Source: Arthrobotrys musiformis (lineage: Eukaryota; Ascomycota; Orbiliomycetes; Orbiliales; Orbiliaceae). Taken from it: a DNA stretch of 64,000 nucleotides. The stretch is taken from positions 744,001 through 808,000 of the forward strand of contig JAVHJL010000013.1 in NCBI GenBank assembly GCA_036971715.1. The letters are read 5' to 3'. Under the pieces are notes generated by a model. It made no database searches and was not told the origin of the DNA. It saw only the letters and a program-made list of their open reading frames with translations. Position numbers and translations under genes: made by a program. Numbering within the stretch: the stretch's first letter is position 1; each line of letters starts with the position of its first letter. This document shows, in pieces, positions 1-10,838 of this stretch.

Positions 1-712
1 TTTGACAAACGGCTGTTCGTCCTGGGGAAAAACCCAAGAGGGAGGGAAGGGCATGGCATGTTCTGTTCGTTCTGCCTGTCATGTTTCCCGCGACCGAAAG
101 GTAAATTCAACGACATGCGGTCAAACATCTTGAAATTATGTCATTCGCCCTTCTGCGTCCCGACAGAGGGGAGTTTTTGAGCAAATGGGTGGATTTTTGA
201 GGATGGGAGGACTGGGGGCGATTTGGAGAGGATGGAATAAGACAGGCGGGGCAGATTGGTTTTAGGCGAAAAAGCAACGGTGGCCAGCCTTCCCATTATC
301 ATATACTATATACCTAGTTACTTATATACTTACTATATACACTGTGTACGGTACGGACAGACATGGCCTGTTTGTAGGATATCAATGATCAATATGGTGA
401 TATTATACACTATGGTGATAGTAGTGTGTATGGTAATAGATGCAAGTATATGGTAGCAGATAGTCCGCAGTGGCGGTAGTCTCGAGGGAATAATCAGAAT
501 AATAATAATCAGATTGTGTTGCGGGTTTCCCCTCTTTTTTTCTTTTCTTTTCCTTCTTTTCTTCCTAAAATTTCTTTTCTCGCTACTTTTTCTATTCTCT
601 TTCTTTCTTTCTCTTCTTCTTCTTTCTCCGACCGATCGAATCGAATTGAATCGAATCGTCCCTTCGATTTCCCATTCTCGATCGATTGATTGATATCGAT
701 TCCCACCGCAAA

Positions 713-737
713 CCTTTTGCTTTTGCTTTTGCTTTTG
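713..737 (+). repeat. CTTTTG microsatellite
   Basis: About four tandem copies of the hexamer TTTTGC, inside the leader of the first gene. Confidence 0.7.
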
Positions 738-1192
738 GTCTCCTCCATCGAATCAAGGTGCTCTGCCCGGACAGTCAAACCTGCCCTCTTCTCTCGTCTC
801 TGCTCCCATCACCGCCCCGTTTACCGTTGGCCTTTTACCGGGTTCGAACGGCCTTTTGAACTCCAGTTTGCTGTTTGACAGCCAGATACTACTATTGGCT
901 ACTTTGGTGAGTATCTCCATCGCCCTCATCTGGCTGTGCCTGTCGATGCACGATGAGGTGCCGGTCTGGTCTACGTGATACTAACTGCCACTGGCGAACA
1001 GGCAATCTGCAGCTAACAATCCTGCTTGCTTGCCCTGCTTCTTAAAGGTATTAATTAAGGGTACGGTGTGCACGCGAACAGGTTACATCCTTCGTCGGCC
1101 GACCTATTATATTATACCATTCTATTATCATTCCGCCGTCTGTGCCGTCTGTTCTGCTCTGTCGGCTTGTTTTGACTGTCTGTCGCTGCTTT

Positions 1193-1241
1193 GCTCTGCT
1201 CTGCTCTGCTCTGTTGTGGCCGACCAGCCGACCAGCCGACC
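1193..1241 (+). repeat. Two adjacent short tandem arrays in the leader
   Basis: About four copies of the pentamer GCTCT (1193-1213) are followed by nearly three copies of the octamer CCGACCAG (1220-1241). Both are in the untranslated leader of the first gene, so length changes would not alter protein. Confidence 0.7.
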
Positions 1242-1526
1242 AACCAACCTGCCCGCCCGCCTGGCCTCCGCATCAGCGACAAACACCATCATCCATCCAA
1301 CCAACGTTCCACATCCAAAAAGAAAGTCGCGACCGGTCTGACAGAATTCCAACTGGTCGACCGTCGGTTACTCGAGATCCCCCTTCACCCTTTTTTCCTT
1401 TGTTCTCTTTTTTTTCTTTTTTTTTTTACCCTTTTTTCTTTTGTTTTTTTCCTTCGTTAAAAAAGTTGTTTGCATTATCGCCATCATCGCACAAGACCAG
1501 GGAATCCCGCAGTCCCACCAACCAAG

Positions 1527-3665
1527 ATGGCCTTCCTGGGTTCCCCTCCGCAGGCCTACTGGCCATCCCAGTTTGTCACCGACCCTGCATTCGATCCCGA
1601 ACTGACCGATCCTTCGGCCATCCACGACCCCCAGCAATCCTCGCTATCTCACGGTATCCAGCAGCCCGACAATGCTCACCATATCCTCGACCCTGCCCTC
1701 TCCGACGAGATGCCGCCTCAGGGCCAGCATCCCATCATCTTCCACCAAACCTCTCCCCATTCATACGCTCCTCCTCCTCCCTTCGAACAGGGTCTGCCTC
1801 CTCCCTCCGACTCCCAAATCTACTCAGCCGGTCGCATCAGGCCTCCTACCGCCAAGGAGATGCAAACCCAAAACAGCGGTGAAGTCGTCATGGATGACGG
1901 CCACGGAGCTGCCTACATCGCTCCCGCCCAGCATCCTTTCCTCGGAAACGGCATGCACCATCCCGATATTCACCAGCCTATGGGACAACCCCCTCAAATC
2001 AAGTTCAGAGCCACCCCCAACAACCCTTCCGGCGGTGGAGGCCACGGTCGGCGACCCAAGATGACCAAGGAGGAACAGATGGCCAGGAGGAGATTGAGAA
2101 CCGACACCGACGAGTATCGAACCCAAGAACGCGAACGGATGAGACGCAGACGTGCCCGCGAGAAAGAGGATCGCGAGAGACAGAAGAGGGAACAGGAGGA
2201 GCAATTAAGAGCCGAGGGTAAGGAAAGCTGGATCGCACCCGCTGCCACCACCACACCGAAGCGAAAGACCGTCAAGATGGTGAAGAAGAAGGCGCCTGTT
2301 GTTGCGAATAACGGACTTGGTACGCCATAATAGTCCTTGTTGTGTTTCTTTTTCTGTTTTTTTCTTTGGTTGTATCAAAAGGGAGAAGAGTTTTGCTAAT
2401 TGTGTGTCTCTGTGTGTGTGTTTTGGGTGTGTGAATTAGATGGCACGATGGAAGAAGACGACTCGCGAGAGGCAAAACGACAGGCTAAAGTTGACAATAG
2501 AGCTGCCTCTAACGAAGCTGAAGACGACGAAGCTCTCGAAGGTCTGGAAGATGAGGAGGAAGATGAGGAGGAGGGATACCAAGACCTGAAAGAGGATGGA
2601 GAGGAAGGTCTGGAGGATTCAGTGCCAACCGAAGACCAAATCGAAGAAGGAGCCGAACAACAAGAGGAAGAGGCCGGAGAAGAAGTCGGAGGGGAAGACT
2701 CTGCCGATAAAAAGGAGACGGGGACTCGAACTTCAGCCCGACGAGCTGCTCTCTCCAAGACACCGGCTTCCGGTCGGAACGCCCGAGCCGCTTCCGCAAA
2801 GGCTACACCTGCCAAAACGGCAGCTCGCCCCGCACGGGGCCGCGCAGCTGAGCCGGAGAAAGTTGTTCAGGAGGTTACCACCACACGATCCGGGAGGACT
2901 ACCCGCAGCGCACTCAGCACTCCTAAAACCGTAGAGAAGAAGGATTCGCCGACCCCTCAGTCCGCACCGGCTGCACCTGTCCCGCTCAAGATCACTACCC
3001 GAAAGCAGACGGTCACCACTCCGGCGAGCCCGTCGTCGCCAGCGATCAGCAAAACCCGGGTTTCGTTGAAATCCCTCTCCACGTCGACTTCGGCACCCGC
3101 CCAACCCCCCACCGAGGCCAAGTCACCGAGTTCGATTCGCCCGCCAACCGATCTTAAGTCGTCTGCGGTTGCTCCGGTTGTGATGTTATTCGGTTACCCG
3201 GCTGGTGTCAACCCGCCATGTGAAGTGTCGTCGGTCTCCGTTACTGTCGAAAGCACGAAGACAAATAAGATCTGTATGATGACTGCAGACGACATGCGAA
3301 GACCTGCAACGCCACCCGTCGAAGGCGAGGAGGGTGAGAAGATGGAAATCGACGAAGTCAAAGAAGTTGAGAGCAACAAGGAGGAGACCGAAGAAAAGCC
3401 GACGGTGGATGCCGATGCCAGCGGTGAATCTCGAAAATCTAGTTCTCCGGATAATAGTGCCAATGCGAGGTTCAGCTGGGATCTTGTGGTCCAGATGTTG
3501 AAGGCGGATATTGGATTTGACCCGTCGAAGGACGAGCTTGTTGGGTTCCATCACAAAGACCCGCTGCTGCTCAGCTGTGATCGACATCTTAATACGGCGA
3601 TGGTCATGGCGGCAAAGGAAGGGGTTAGGATGCCCAAGTGGTATGTTTACGAGAAGCAGCAGTGA
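1527..3665 (+). CDS. Predicted nuclear protein with basic helix, acidic tract and conserved-looking C-terminus (2 exons)
   Basis: Exons are 1527-2319 and 2440-3665; the 120-nt intron has GTACGC, a TGCTAAT branch site at 2394-2400 and TTAG. One base plus two bases restore a GAT codon, so the exons join into 672 aa. Residues 1-170 are Pro/His/Gln-rich. Residues 173-230 begin with an AT-hook-like GRRPK and form a long Arg/Lys/Glu helix. From about 268 to 345 the protein is extremely acidic, then Ser/Thr/Pro/Ala-rich with TP and SP sites and several RSGR/TARP-type basic patches. The last 65 residues (from FSWDLVV to MPKWYVYEKQQ) look folded and are the best handle for a family search. I do not recognise the family. 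Composition suggests a chromatin or transcription role, which is inference. The start follows the pyrimidine leader, context AAGATGG. If the intron is retained, translation stops two codons after the junction codon. Confidence 0.75.
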
Positions 3666-4906
3666 TTGATATTGCTGCGGTTCCCTCACTTTCGTTTCTT
3701 ACGGCGCCTCAGGGGCCCTGGTATCGAGGCTACATTTCTTATGGCTCTGCATATGGGGGATATATCGATATGTATGTACATGGACGACGGATGATTGTTT
3801 AAAAAGAATGTTTCCTTAGGTTTTTTTTTGACACACGTGCTTATGGATTCACTTTTTTTGTGTCTTTCTTTTTCCTTCCTTTCCTCCCTTTTTTTTTTTA
3901 TCTTTTTGGACTTGCAAGTTTAATACCCCTCTGCTTTATTCCTATCATGCTCGTTTTGCGGTTTTTTCTTTTCTACTTCTACTACTCATGAACATCGCAC
4001 CCAGCTGCCCTCCAGTTTCTACGGGATTTCGGGGCGCCTGGGGTGCTATCAATTGTACAGACACCGTTTATCCCCCCCTGCTTCTTCTTTCTGTTCAGTT
4101 TCCTTCATATATACTCAAGGTGCTGCTTTTTTATTCTAATGCACACGAATTTTACATTTTTTCCCTGCTTCTTTTATTTCGCAGTTCCTTTTTTTTCGGA
4201 ATGGATATCTTTCTCTTTTTTCTCCCTCTTTTTGGGGTTTTATAACTTGGGAATAATTTAATGTTCAATTGATGGGGGTGGATAAGAGTGGATAGTTTTA
4301 ATGGGATTTCATTTTTCGTTCTTTTTACTTTTCCTAGGAGTGGCTTTGTGATGTGATGGTGATATGGAGGTGCTTTCAGGCAGCTTTTGCCGGGGAGGAT
4401 CATGTCAGTGGTGCATTGCAGCGACGGGCTGAAAAGTCGGAGCCTGGTGTACGGCGCAAGTCCAGGAGGTGTTTGGATATCGAGCGGGACGGGTTTTCGA
4501 GTTTTTGCTGCCGCTTTGATGATTACTATGGGGGTGAATGCAAGCCATAACGCCTTCTACGGCTGAAGTTTCGCATTCGCGGTTGATGATTTTGTTGATG
4601 TCTACGTTATCGCGGTGGGTTTGGAGGTTCAGGTATTCCGCAGTGCGCTTCGGTAGGGAGCGAGCTGCGAGGGCCCCACTTTTGGGGGCGACGAATCAGG
4701 TGGGTTGTTGGCGGGATGTGCTGGGGTTGTGCATTAGCTGCGGCGCTCAGCTGATCCACGCCGCTGTGACTTCGCGTCCGAGTAGTGAGTACGTAGGAGG
4801 TTGGGGGGTGTAGATTTGGATATAAAATGGTTACTTCCCCGTTGGTTTCCTAACTTCTGACTCGATGTATTCCCACGGTCTAATCCACAAGTAAGAGAGT
4901 TTAAAC
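3666..4906. other. Intergenic; T-rich 3' region then nuclease promoter
   Basis: No gene seen. Positions about 3810-4240 are strongly T-rich on the + strand, probably the 3' UTR and flank of the upstream gene. From 4350 to 4800 the sequence is G/T-rich with only short chance ORFs. Confidence 0.5.
4821..4827 (+). promoter_or_regulatory. TATA-like box of the S1/P1 nuclease gene
   Basis: TATAAAA lies 80-86 bp upstream of the ATG at 4907, a usual spacing for a fungal gene with a short leader. Confidence 0.45.
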
Positions 4907-5968
4907 ATGAAGCTCCCAACCATCTCCATCGCAGCGCTAGCGCTCTCCTCCACGGCATCGGCGTGGGGATTCCTCGGGCATAAAACCGTCGCATTACTCG
5001 CTTCCAGGTATTTTTTACCAGAGACGGCGGTGTTCGTACAAACCTACCTCTACCGCGGACAATCCATCCTCGACGCTGCGGTGTGGGCGGATAGATACGC
5101 GCATATTCCGTTGGGACGGTATAGTAAAACCTGGCACTACATCGACGCGCAAGACGATCCGCCGAATGTATGCGAGGTTAACTATAAGCGTGATTGCGGC
5201 GGTGAGGGGACGGGGTGTATTGTTAGTGCTTTGGTTAATATGGTATTTCCCCCCCCTTTTCTATTTTTTAAAAAACAAGTTTACTGATGGAGTTTTTAGA
5301 CGGCGAGGATTCAAGATGATAGTTTACCCTGGCCGCAACGGGCGCAGGCGTTGAGGTTTATACTACACTTTTTGGGGGATATTCACCAACCGCTGCATAC
5401 GGAACATAAAGCCTACGGCGGCAACCGGATAAAAGTTCTCTTCCACGGCTCCGAAACGAATCTACATTCCATCTGGGACTCCCGCATCATCGAGAGCGCC
5501 AGGGGGAAACCCACCGAACGGACCATAATAGCGCTTGCGAACGATTTACAAGAGCGTATTGAAGATGGGGTTTATAAGGATGATGTTGTGGGGTGGAGGG
5601 GGTGTTTGAATACCACCGATGCCGAGGAGTGTGCGCTCGTTTGGGCTTCGGGCGCGAATAGGTATATTTGTGATTATGTGCTGAATTATAACGGGGGGAA
5701 GTTGGATGGGGAGGAGTTGGGCGGGGAGTATGCTGATGGTGCGGTGCCGATTATTGAGAAGAGTATTGCGCAGGGGGGGGTTAGGCTTGCCGGGTGGTTG
5801 AATATGTTGGTTGTTGGGAGGGATGGGTTCGATGAGAGTGATTATGGGAAGAAGGCCGGGGGGGTTTTGGAGGGGGTGAGGGTTGGGATTGAGGAGGTGG
5901 ATAGGGAGATTGAGAGGGAGATTGAGGAGAGTGAAAGGAAGTTTGAAGGGTTGAGGGTGCAGAATTGA
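4907..5968 (+). CDS. Secreted S1/P1-type zinc nuclease (2 exons)
   Basis: Exons are 4907-5242 and 5300-5968; the 57-nt intron (GTATTT...TTTTTAG, branch CTGAT) is phase 0. The 334-aa product starts with a signal peptide (1-19) cleaved before Trp20, as the family requires because the mature N-terminal Trp binds zinc. All nine zinc ligands of P1 nuclease are visible: W20, H25, D62, H77, H135, D139, H145, H168 and D172. In mature numbering the last five fall at 116, 120, 126, 149 and 153, as in P1. The core motif HFLGDIHQPLH sits just after the intron and confirms the splice. The enzyme should cleave single-stranded DNA and RNA to 5'-mononucleotides and remove 3' phosphates, probably for nutrient scavenging outside the cell. 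Codons are mixed and C-rich up to about 5550 and then very G-rich to the stop. It converges with the TCF25 gene. Confidence 0.93.
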
Positions 5969-6213
5969 TTTTGATGTTATACGGAAGGGAGTATGGAGTT
6001 TTATAAATTATGAAAGAGGCGGGTGGGTGGGATGTATGTTATGTTTGTTTGTATAAGTAATGATGGCGGTATATAAGAGTTTACGATAGAGGATAATGAA
6101 GACGGATGTATATGTTGTCCAAATCATCATGATCATATTGAAATGCTTCAAACTATTTACATACCATCCCAGATAGCTTAAATATATAAGTACTTAGGTA
6201 TGTAAAAGAACAT

Positions 6214-8541
6214 CTACCGTAGCCCCAGCCGCTCTTCCACCCGTCTCTTCACATCCGCCATCTCTGCGCCCTGTCCTTCAAACATTCTATCCACCCTCAT
6301 CCTCAAACTCGCCCGGTCTCCGGTTCCTAATATCTGCACCAACCGGTCGATAGCCCTACTATCCCTCTCTTGAACTTCCTCCACTTCCTCCTCCTCCTCT
6401 TCTGCTTGCTCTTCAACTACATCCTCTTCCTGCGCATCATCCTGCACATCCCCAACCACAACCCCAAACCTCTCCGCAAACCACCCCCTCAACTCTCTCG
6501 GCACCAGTCCCACATTCACCGCCAACTCCGCCCGTTCCGCGATCCCCATCCCCGCCGGGAATCCATCCCCATCTTCGACCATAGTCACCAACGTAGCCCT
6601 CAAATCATCCTCTCCAACCTCAAACGTCCCCTCCTGTCGCTGTTGCTCACCCACAGCAGGTGCAGGTGCCTGCGGCGGCATCTCAGGCGGTTGGAAATCC
6701 GGTAACAAACTCCTAAAGAACGCTTCGAACAATCCACGTGCCCCAACCGCCTCCGGCGGCCCACCGGCATCATCACCCCGACTTCCCGTCTCCATCTCCC
6801 GTTGGTATTCACTTTCCTTCCCCTCTGGCGGTAGGATATCCCACGCATACCCCTGATCGTTCCTAAACTGCGCGGGAAGGAACCCGATCAACCCCCTACT
6901 CTCGCTCAAATCCATCAGGAAAATATGTCTAGCCAGATCCCGCATCTTAGAACCCTCGTAGATAGCCTTCATGCTGTGAACCCTCCTCCTATCTATCTTC
7001 TCCCCCAATTTTGCGTCAGGGTCGTAGAGCACCGATATAAGAAACTGCGCGTGTTCGGGAATATTCCACAGATCACCGAGACGGAGGGTGTACATTTCCG
7101 CGAGGAGGTTGTCGGTTTCCGAGGGCGGGAGGAGGCCCCATAGTTCCTCCGGCAGCGGTCTCGTGGCGTTTTCGGCGGAGAGGGCGCCGTGGAGTTTTGT
7201 TAGCAGCCAGGGGTATTTCGATACCGCGTCCCTCAGGCGGGATTTTGCGGATTCGACGTTTCCGGCCATGAATTCGGCGAGGGAGAGGGAGTAGAGTATA
7301 TTCGGGCTCATCGACCATGTTTTCTCCAGCAGCGGGGTTGAGGATAGGGATAGTAACATATCGAAGCAGCGGGATTTCAGAGCGTATTGGTCGATTATTA
7401 GGAGGAGGCAGAGTGGGTCATTAGTAGGATCTAGCTGGAGTAGGAGTTTTATGAATTCCAGACCGGTGCGCCAGAGGCCGCGGCGGGAGAGGGAGAGGAT
7501 GTATTTCCATGCTGCGAAGTAGAGTTCTCGGTTTTCGAAGTGGTCGAAGGAGAGGCGGGCTAGGCCTGAGGTTAGGGATGTGGGGAAGACGGAGTGGCTG
7601 CTCCGGCCGAGGGAGAAGAGGGCGCGGGAGAGGAGGGTTTGGGAGGTTGTGTGGTCGTTGGATTGGGTTAGTGCTATGTGACTTGTTTGGAGGAGGGTGG
7701 AGATGTGGTAGGGATGGGAGGAGAGGTGGGAGATCATGCGGTCCGGATCCATCGAGCGGACGCAGAGGAGGAATTGACGTTGGGTTTCCTGGTAGGCTCG
7801 TGAATGGGAGTACTTGAAGGAGATTGTACCGTCGACGTCGGATTTGGAGAGGAGGTCCATTGATAGACCGCCCGAGGAGTCGCGGGGCCAGTTTTCGCCG
7901 GGTTGGACGAAGGGGTTGCGGCGGCTGGAGAGGGCGCGGGTGGAGGCTCCCGGTAGACGGGAACGGTTCGTTCGCGAGGAATCCTGTGGGGTTTCGCGGG
8001 TGGCGGAGCGGCCGAAGAGCTTGCGCATTTCATTTTCGAGGTCGAGGTGGCGGGGGTCGATGTGTAGGAGGGTGTTTAGGAGTGCTGAGGGGGAGGATCG
8101 TGAGGACGAGGCTGTTCCTGTGGAAGAGGATATTGTCGTAGATTTGAGCGCTTGTAATGCGCTGTCGAATTCTTTGTCGTCGTCGTCTTTGTCCTCCTCG
8201 GCTGCGGCGGCTGCGGCTTTAGATTTGCCCTTGTTCTTCTTCTTTTTCTTCGATTTCTTTTTTGATTTCGAGGGGGCTGTTGGAGCTGATGTCGTCGAGG
8301 GGGGTTCCGGGACATCGTCCTCGTCCTCGTCCTGCTCCTCGGCCTCGGCCTCTTCGAGCTCGGCATCTAGCATGGCAAACAGATTCGGCTTCTTCGAGAC
8401 GACGGGAGCTTCATCTTCCTCCTCTTCATCTTCCTCCTCGTCGTCGTCATTCTGGGCGTCTTTTGAAGGAGAGGCGGCGAGGGCGGCCAGACGTTCCTCC
8501 TCTGCCCTCTGCTGGGCCTTTCTTAGCGCGCGAGAGGACAT
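6214..8541 (-). CDS. RQC1: TCF25/Rqc1-family ribosome quality control protein
   Basis: One uninterrupted 775-aa ORF. The N-terminus (MSSRALRKAQQ) is followed by acidic tracts around residues 33-46 and 58-80, a Lys-rich block near 93-108 and a poly-Ala run. The family signature then appears: the LLHIDPRHLDLENEM segment followed by NPFVQPGENWPR. The middle is helical and repeat-like (about residues 240-620), as in the TCF25 domain. The C-terminal tail is again very acidic. In yeast Rqc1 works with the Ltn1 E3 ligase and Cdc48 on stalled 60S subunits to ubiquitinate and extract nascent chains; the same role is inferred here. The start codon opens a gap of about 300 bp to the divergently transcribed ALG11, so the two may share a promoter. 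The coding strand is C-rich in the N-terminal half and G-rich in the C-terminal half. Confidence 0.9.
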   Translation of the reverse strand: MSSRALRKAQQRAEEERLAALAASPSKDAQNDDDEEEDEEEEDEAPVVSKKPNLFAMLDAELEEAEAEEQDEDEDDVPEPPSTTSAPTAPSKSKKKSKKKKKNKGKSKAAAAAAEEDKDDDDKEFDSALQALKSTTISSSTGTASSSRSSPSALLNTLLHIDPRHLDLENEMRKLFGRSATRETPQDSSRTNRSRLPGASTRALSSRRNPFVQPGENWPRDSSGGLSMDLLSKSDVDGTISFKYSHSRAYQETQRQFLLCVRSMDPDRMISHLSSHPYHISTLLQTSHIALTQSNDHTTSQTLLSRALFSLGRSSHSVFPTSLTSGLARLSFDHFENRELYFAAWKYILSLSRRGLWRTGLEFIKLLLQLDPTNDPLCLLLIIDQYALKSRCFDMLLSLSSTPLLEKTWSMSPNILYSLSLAEFMAGNVESAKSRLRDAVSKYPWLLTKLHGALSAENATRPLPEELWGLLPPSETDNLLAEMYTLRLGDLWNIPEHAQFLISVLYDPDAKLGEKIDRRRVHSMKAIYEGSKMRDLARHIFLMDLSESRGLIGFLPAQFRNDQGYAWDILPPEGKESEYQREMETGSRGDDAGGPPEAVGARGLFEAFFRSLLPDFQPPEMPPQAPAPAVGEQQRQEGTFEVGEDDLRATLVTMVEDGDGFPAGMGIAERAELAVNVGLVPRELRGWFAERFGVVVGDVQDDAQEEDVVEEQAEEEEEEVEEVQERDSRAIDRLVQILGTGDRASLRMRVDRMFEGQGAEMADVKRRVEERLGLR

Positions 8542-8842
8542 GGTTCATATAACAGCTATCCTATATACCGCATTAGCATTATCTTTTCTCTCTGGAAGTG
8601 CTTACTTACCTGCGACAATATTAACCCATGAAGCTAAAGCTGCGGTGGGGCAGATATCGAGATAGCTGATATCTGAGGTTCAGTTTGAAGTTGAGGTTGA
8701 AGTTGAAGTTATGAGTCGCCAAAAGATGCGGCTTAAATGCGGCAAATGCCACCAACAACAGCAAATCACCACTTCTTCTCGGCTTCACCGCTTCCAAGTC
8801 CACTCGACTGCCATCGCCAGCATCGCCAAATCTTCCACAGCG
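8542..8842. promoter_or_regulatory. Shared divergent promoter region of TCF25 and ALG11
   Basis: This stretch separates two head-to-head genes. It contains an imperfect run of GAAGTT/GAGGTT units near 8680-8710. An in-frame upstream ATG for ALG11 lies at 8711. Confidence 0.5.
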
Positions 8843-10690
8843 ATGGATGCCTCTCAGCCACCCCCGCCTCCTCCTCCGACTATCGATAGTGAGGAGGTGT
8901 GCACTTACTGCGCTTGGGCACCATACGCAATCGTCGCTGTTCCCGTCGTTTTCCCGCTGTTATTGCTACTGCTGCACGGGCCGTTATTACGACTGTTTGG
9001 GTTTTATATTCGGAGTTTGAATGGCGATAAGAGGGAGATATTGTTTAGAGTATCATTGGAGGAGTCTGTTAGGGTCAATCCGACATCGTCGTCGAAGACT
9101 CCTGTTCCGCAGCCGACTACGATCGTTGGGTTCTTCCATCCTTACTGGTACGGAAAAGAAGCTCCTCTACAGCTTCCTTATCTGTGAATGTCTCTATCTA
9201 CCTGCGGAATATGATTTAGCTAACGGTGGAATTGTAATTATGACAGTAACGCCGGCGGCGGCGGTGAACGCGTCCTCTGGGCCGCAATACACGCAAATCA
9301 ACTACACTCCCCCCACATCCTCAACGTCGTCTACACCGGCGACCATGTCACCAAATCCACCATTTTATCCAACGTCAAAAACCGCTTCGATATCCACCTA
9401 AACCCCTCCCTCGTCCAATTCATCCACCTCCAGAAAAGACACCTAGTCTCCTCCTCGGCATGGCCGCGCTTCACGCTCCTGGGCCAGTCACTGGGATCCG
9501 TATTCCTCGCCCTCGAGGCATTCGGAATGTTGGTGCCGGATGTGTATATCGATACCATGGGATACGCGTTTACCGTCCTCCTGGCGAAAAAGTTGTTCGG
9601 AATCCCGACTGGGGCGTATGTTCACTACCCGACGATTAGTACCGATATGTTGGGGTCTTTGTCGCCGGAGAAGAGTGTGAAGAAACGGTACTGGCAGCTT
9701 TTTGCGATGTTGTATAGTTATGCGGGGTCTGGGATCGATGTTGTCGTTGCGAATAGTAGTTGGACGGCTGGGCATTTGAATTCCTTGTGGAGGGGTCGGC
9801 AGGATGGTGGGGTTCAGGTTGGGAGCGATGGTGTCAAGTCGTCCGGTGGGAGGGCAGGTTCGGGTATCAAACTATCCACTGCTGCTGCTACTGCTCCAAA
9901 GTTCGATGGCGGGTTGGCTACAGCGATCAAATGGATCTCGGGACGACAGAATAAGGGGGACATCGAAGTCCTCTTCCCACCATGTGCGGTTAAAAAGCTG
10001 GCCGATAAGATCTCGATAAAAGAAAAACGAAACGACGCTATCCTCTACATCGCGCAATTCCGCCCGGAAAAGAACCACGTACTCGTCCTCCAGGCGTTTG
10101 AGAAGTTCCTAAAAACTGCGCCTCAGGGGTTGAAGGGTACGAAATTGGTGCTGGTGGGGTCCGTAAGAGAAGACCAAGACGAGAAGAAGGTTTACGAGCT
10201 GAGATTGCTGGCGCATGAGCTACAGATCGATGGGAATGTTGTGTTCGTGACGAACGCGCCTTGGGGGGATGTTATAGGGTGGCTCGGGAAGGCGAGTGTC
10301 GGTGTTAACGCTATGTGGAATGAGCATTTTGGTATCGGTGTCGTTGAGTACCAGGCCGCCGGGTTGATTGGAGTTGTTCATGATAGCGGTGGGCCGAAGT
10401 TGGATATTGTGGTTGATGTTGACGGGTTGAGGACCGGTAAGTTTCTCCCTTCAGTCGGGTTTATAGGAGTGCAGATGCTGATATTATCCCTAGGCTACCA
10501 TGCTACAACGGCAGAGGAATTCGCAGAGGGATTCAAGGAGGCCCTATCACTCGATGAAGGAGATACAGTGGCTATGAGGGAGCGAGCACGGGAATCATCG
10601 TTAAGGTTCTCAGAGGAGATCTTTGAGGAGCAGTGGAACAGTGTCATGGACAGTCTTTTGGATTTGCTTGACAGCAAGAAGCGCAAGTAG
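8843..10690 (+). CDS. ALG11: ALG11, GDP-Man:Man3GlcNAc2-PP-dolichol alpha-1,2-mannosyltransferase (3 exons)
   Basis: Exons are 8843-9147, 9247-10436 and 10494-10690, giving 563 aa. Intron 1 (99 nt, GTACGG, GCTAAC branch, ACAG) restores the glycine-rich family motif FFHPYC|NAGGGGERVLW across the junction. Intron 2 (57 nt, GTAAGT...CTAG) restores RTGYHATTAEEF. An N-terminal transmembrane helix (about residues 23-52) anchors the enzyme on the ER membrane. The GT4 glycosyltransferase signature EHFGIGVVEYQAAG, with the two spaced Glu residues, is followed by HDSGGPKLDIV. The enzyme adds the fourth and fifth mannoses to the lipid-linked oligosaccharide on the cytosolic side. The start is chosen at 8843 because the membrane anchor is normally close to the N-terminus; an in-frame ATG at 8711 would add 44 low-complexity residues. 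Residues encoded at 9780-9960 look like a Gly/Ser-rich loop insertion. Confidence 0.92.
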
Positions 10691-10838
10691 TCCCTTCAAC
10701 CATATTTCCTAGATTTGGTGTTTTATTTTTATTTTTCTGAAGATTTTTTTGGATACCCGGATATTCCACCATATATTATACATTCGGCATTTGGAATTAC
10801 ATATTTACACATATCTACCCTCTATAAAATTTATTATA

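Larger units (their letters stand above)
1..1526 (+). promoter_or_regulatory. Upstream region and long pyrimidine-rich leader of the 1527-3665 gene
   Basis: I see no gene here. The + strand carries strong pyrimidine tracts at about 530-640 and 1380-1460, typical of fungal promoters and leaders. A candidate 5'-UTR intron lies at about 907-1047: GTGAGT donor at 907, GCTAAC branch site at 1011-1016, AG acceptor at 1046-1047. Several short upstream ATGs exist. The transcription start cannot be read from sequence; the intron is inferred from splice consensus only. Confidence 0.4.

Noticed and set aside
7814..8665. 283-codon frame antisense to the TCF25 N-terminus
   Set aside because: It is made of Ser/Arg/Ala runs that mirror the acidic and Lys-rich tracts of TCF25, and it reads across the divergent promoter.
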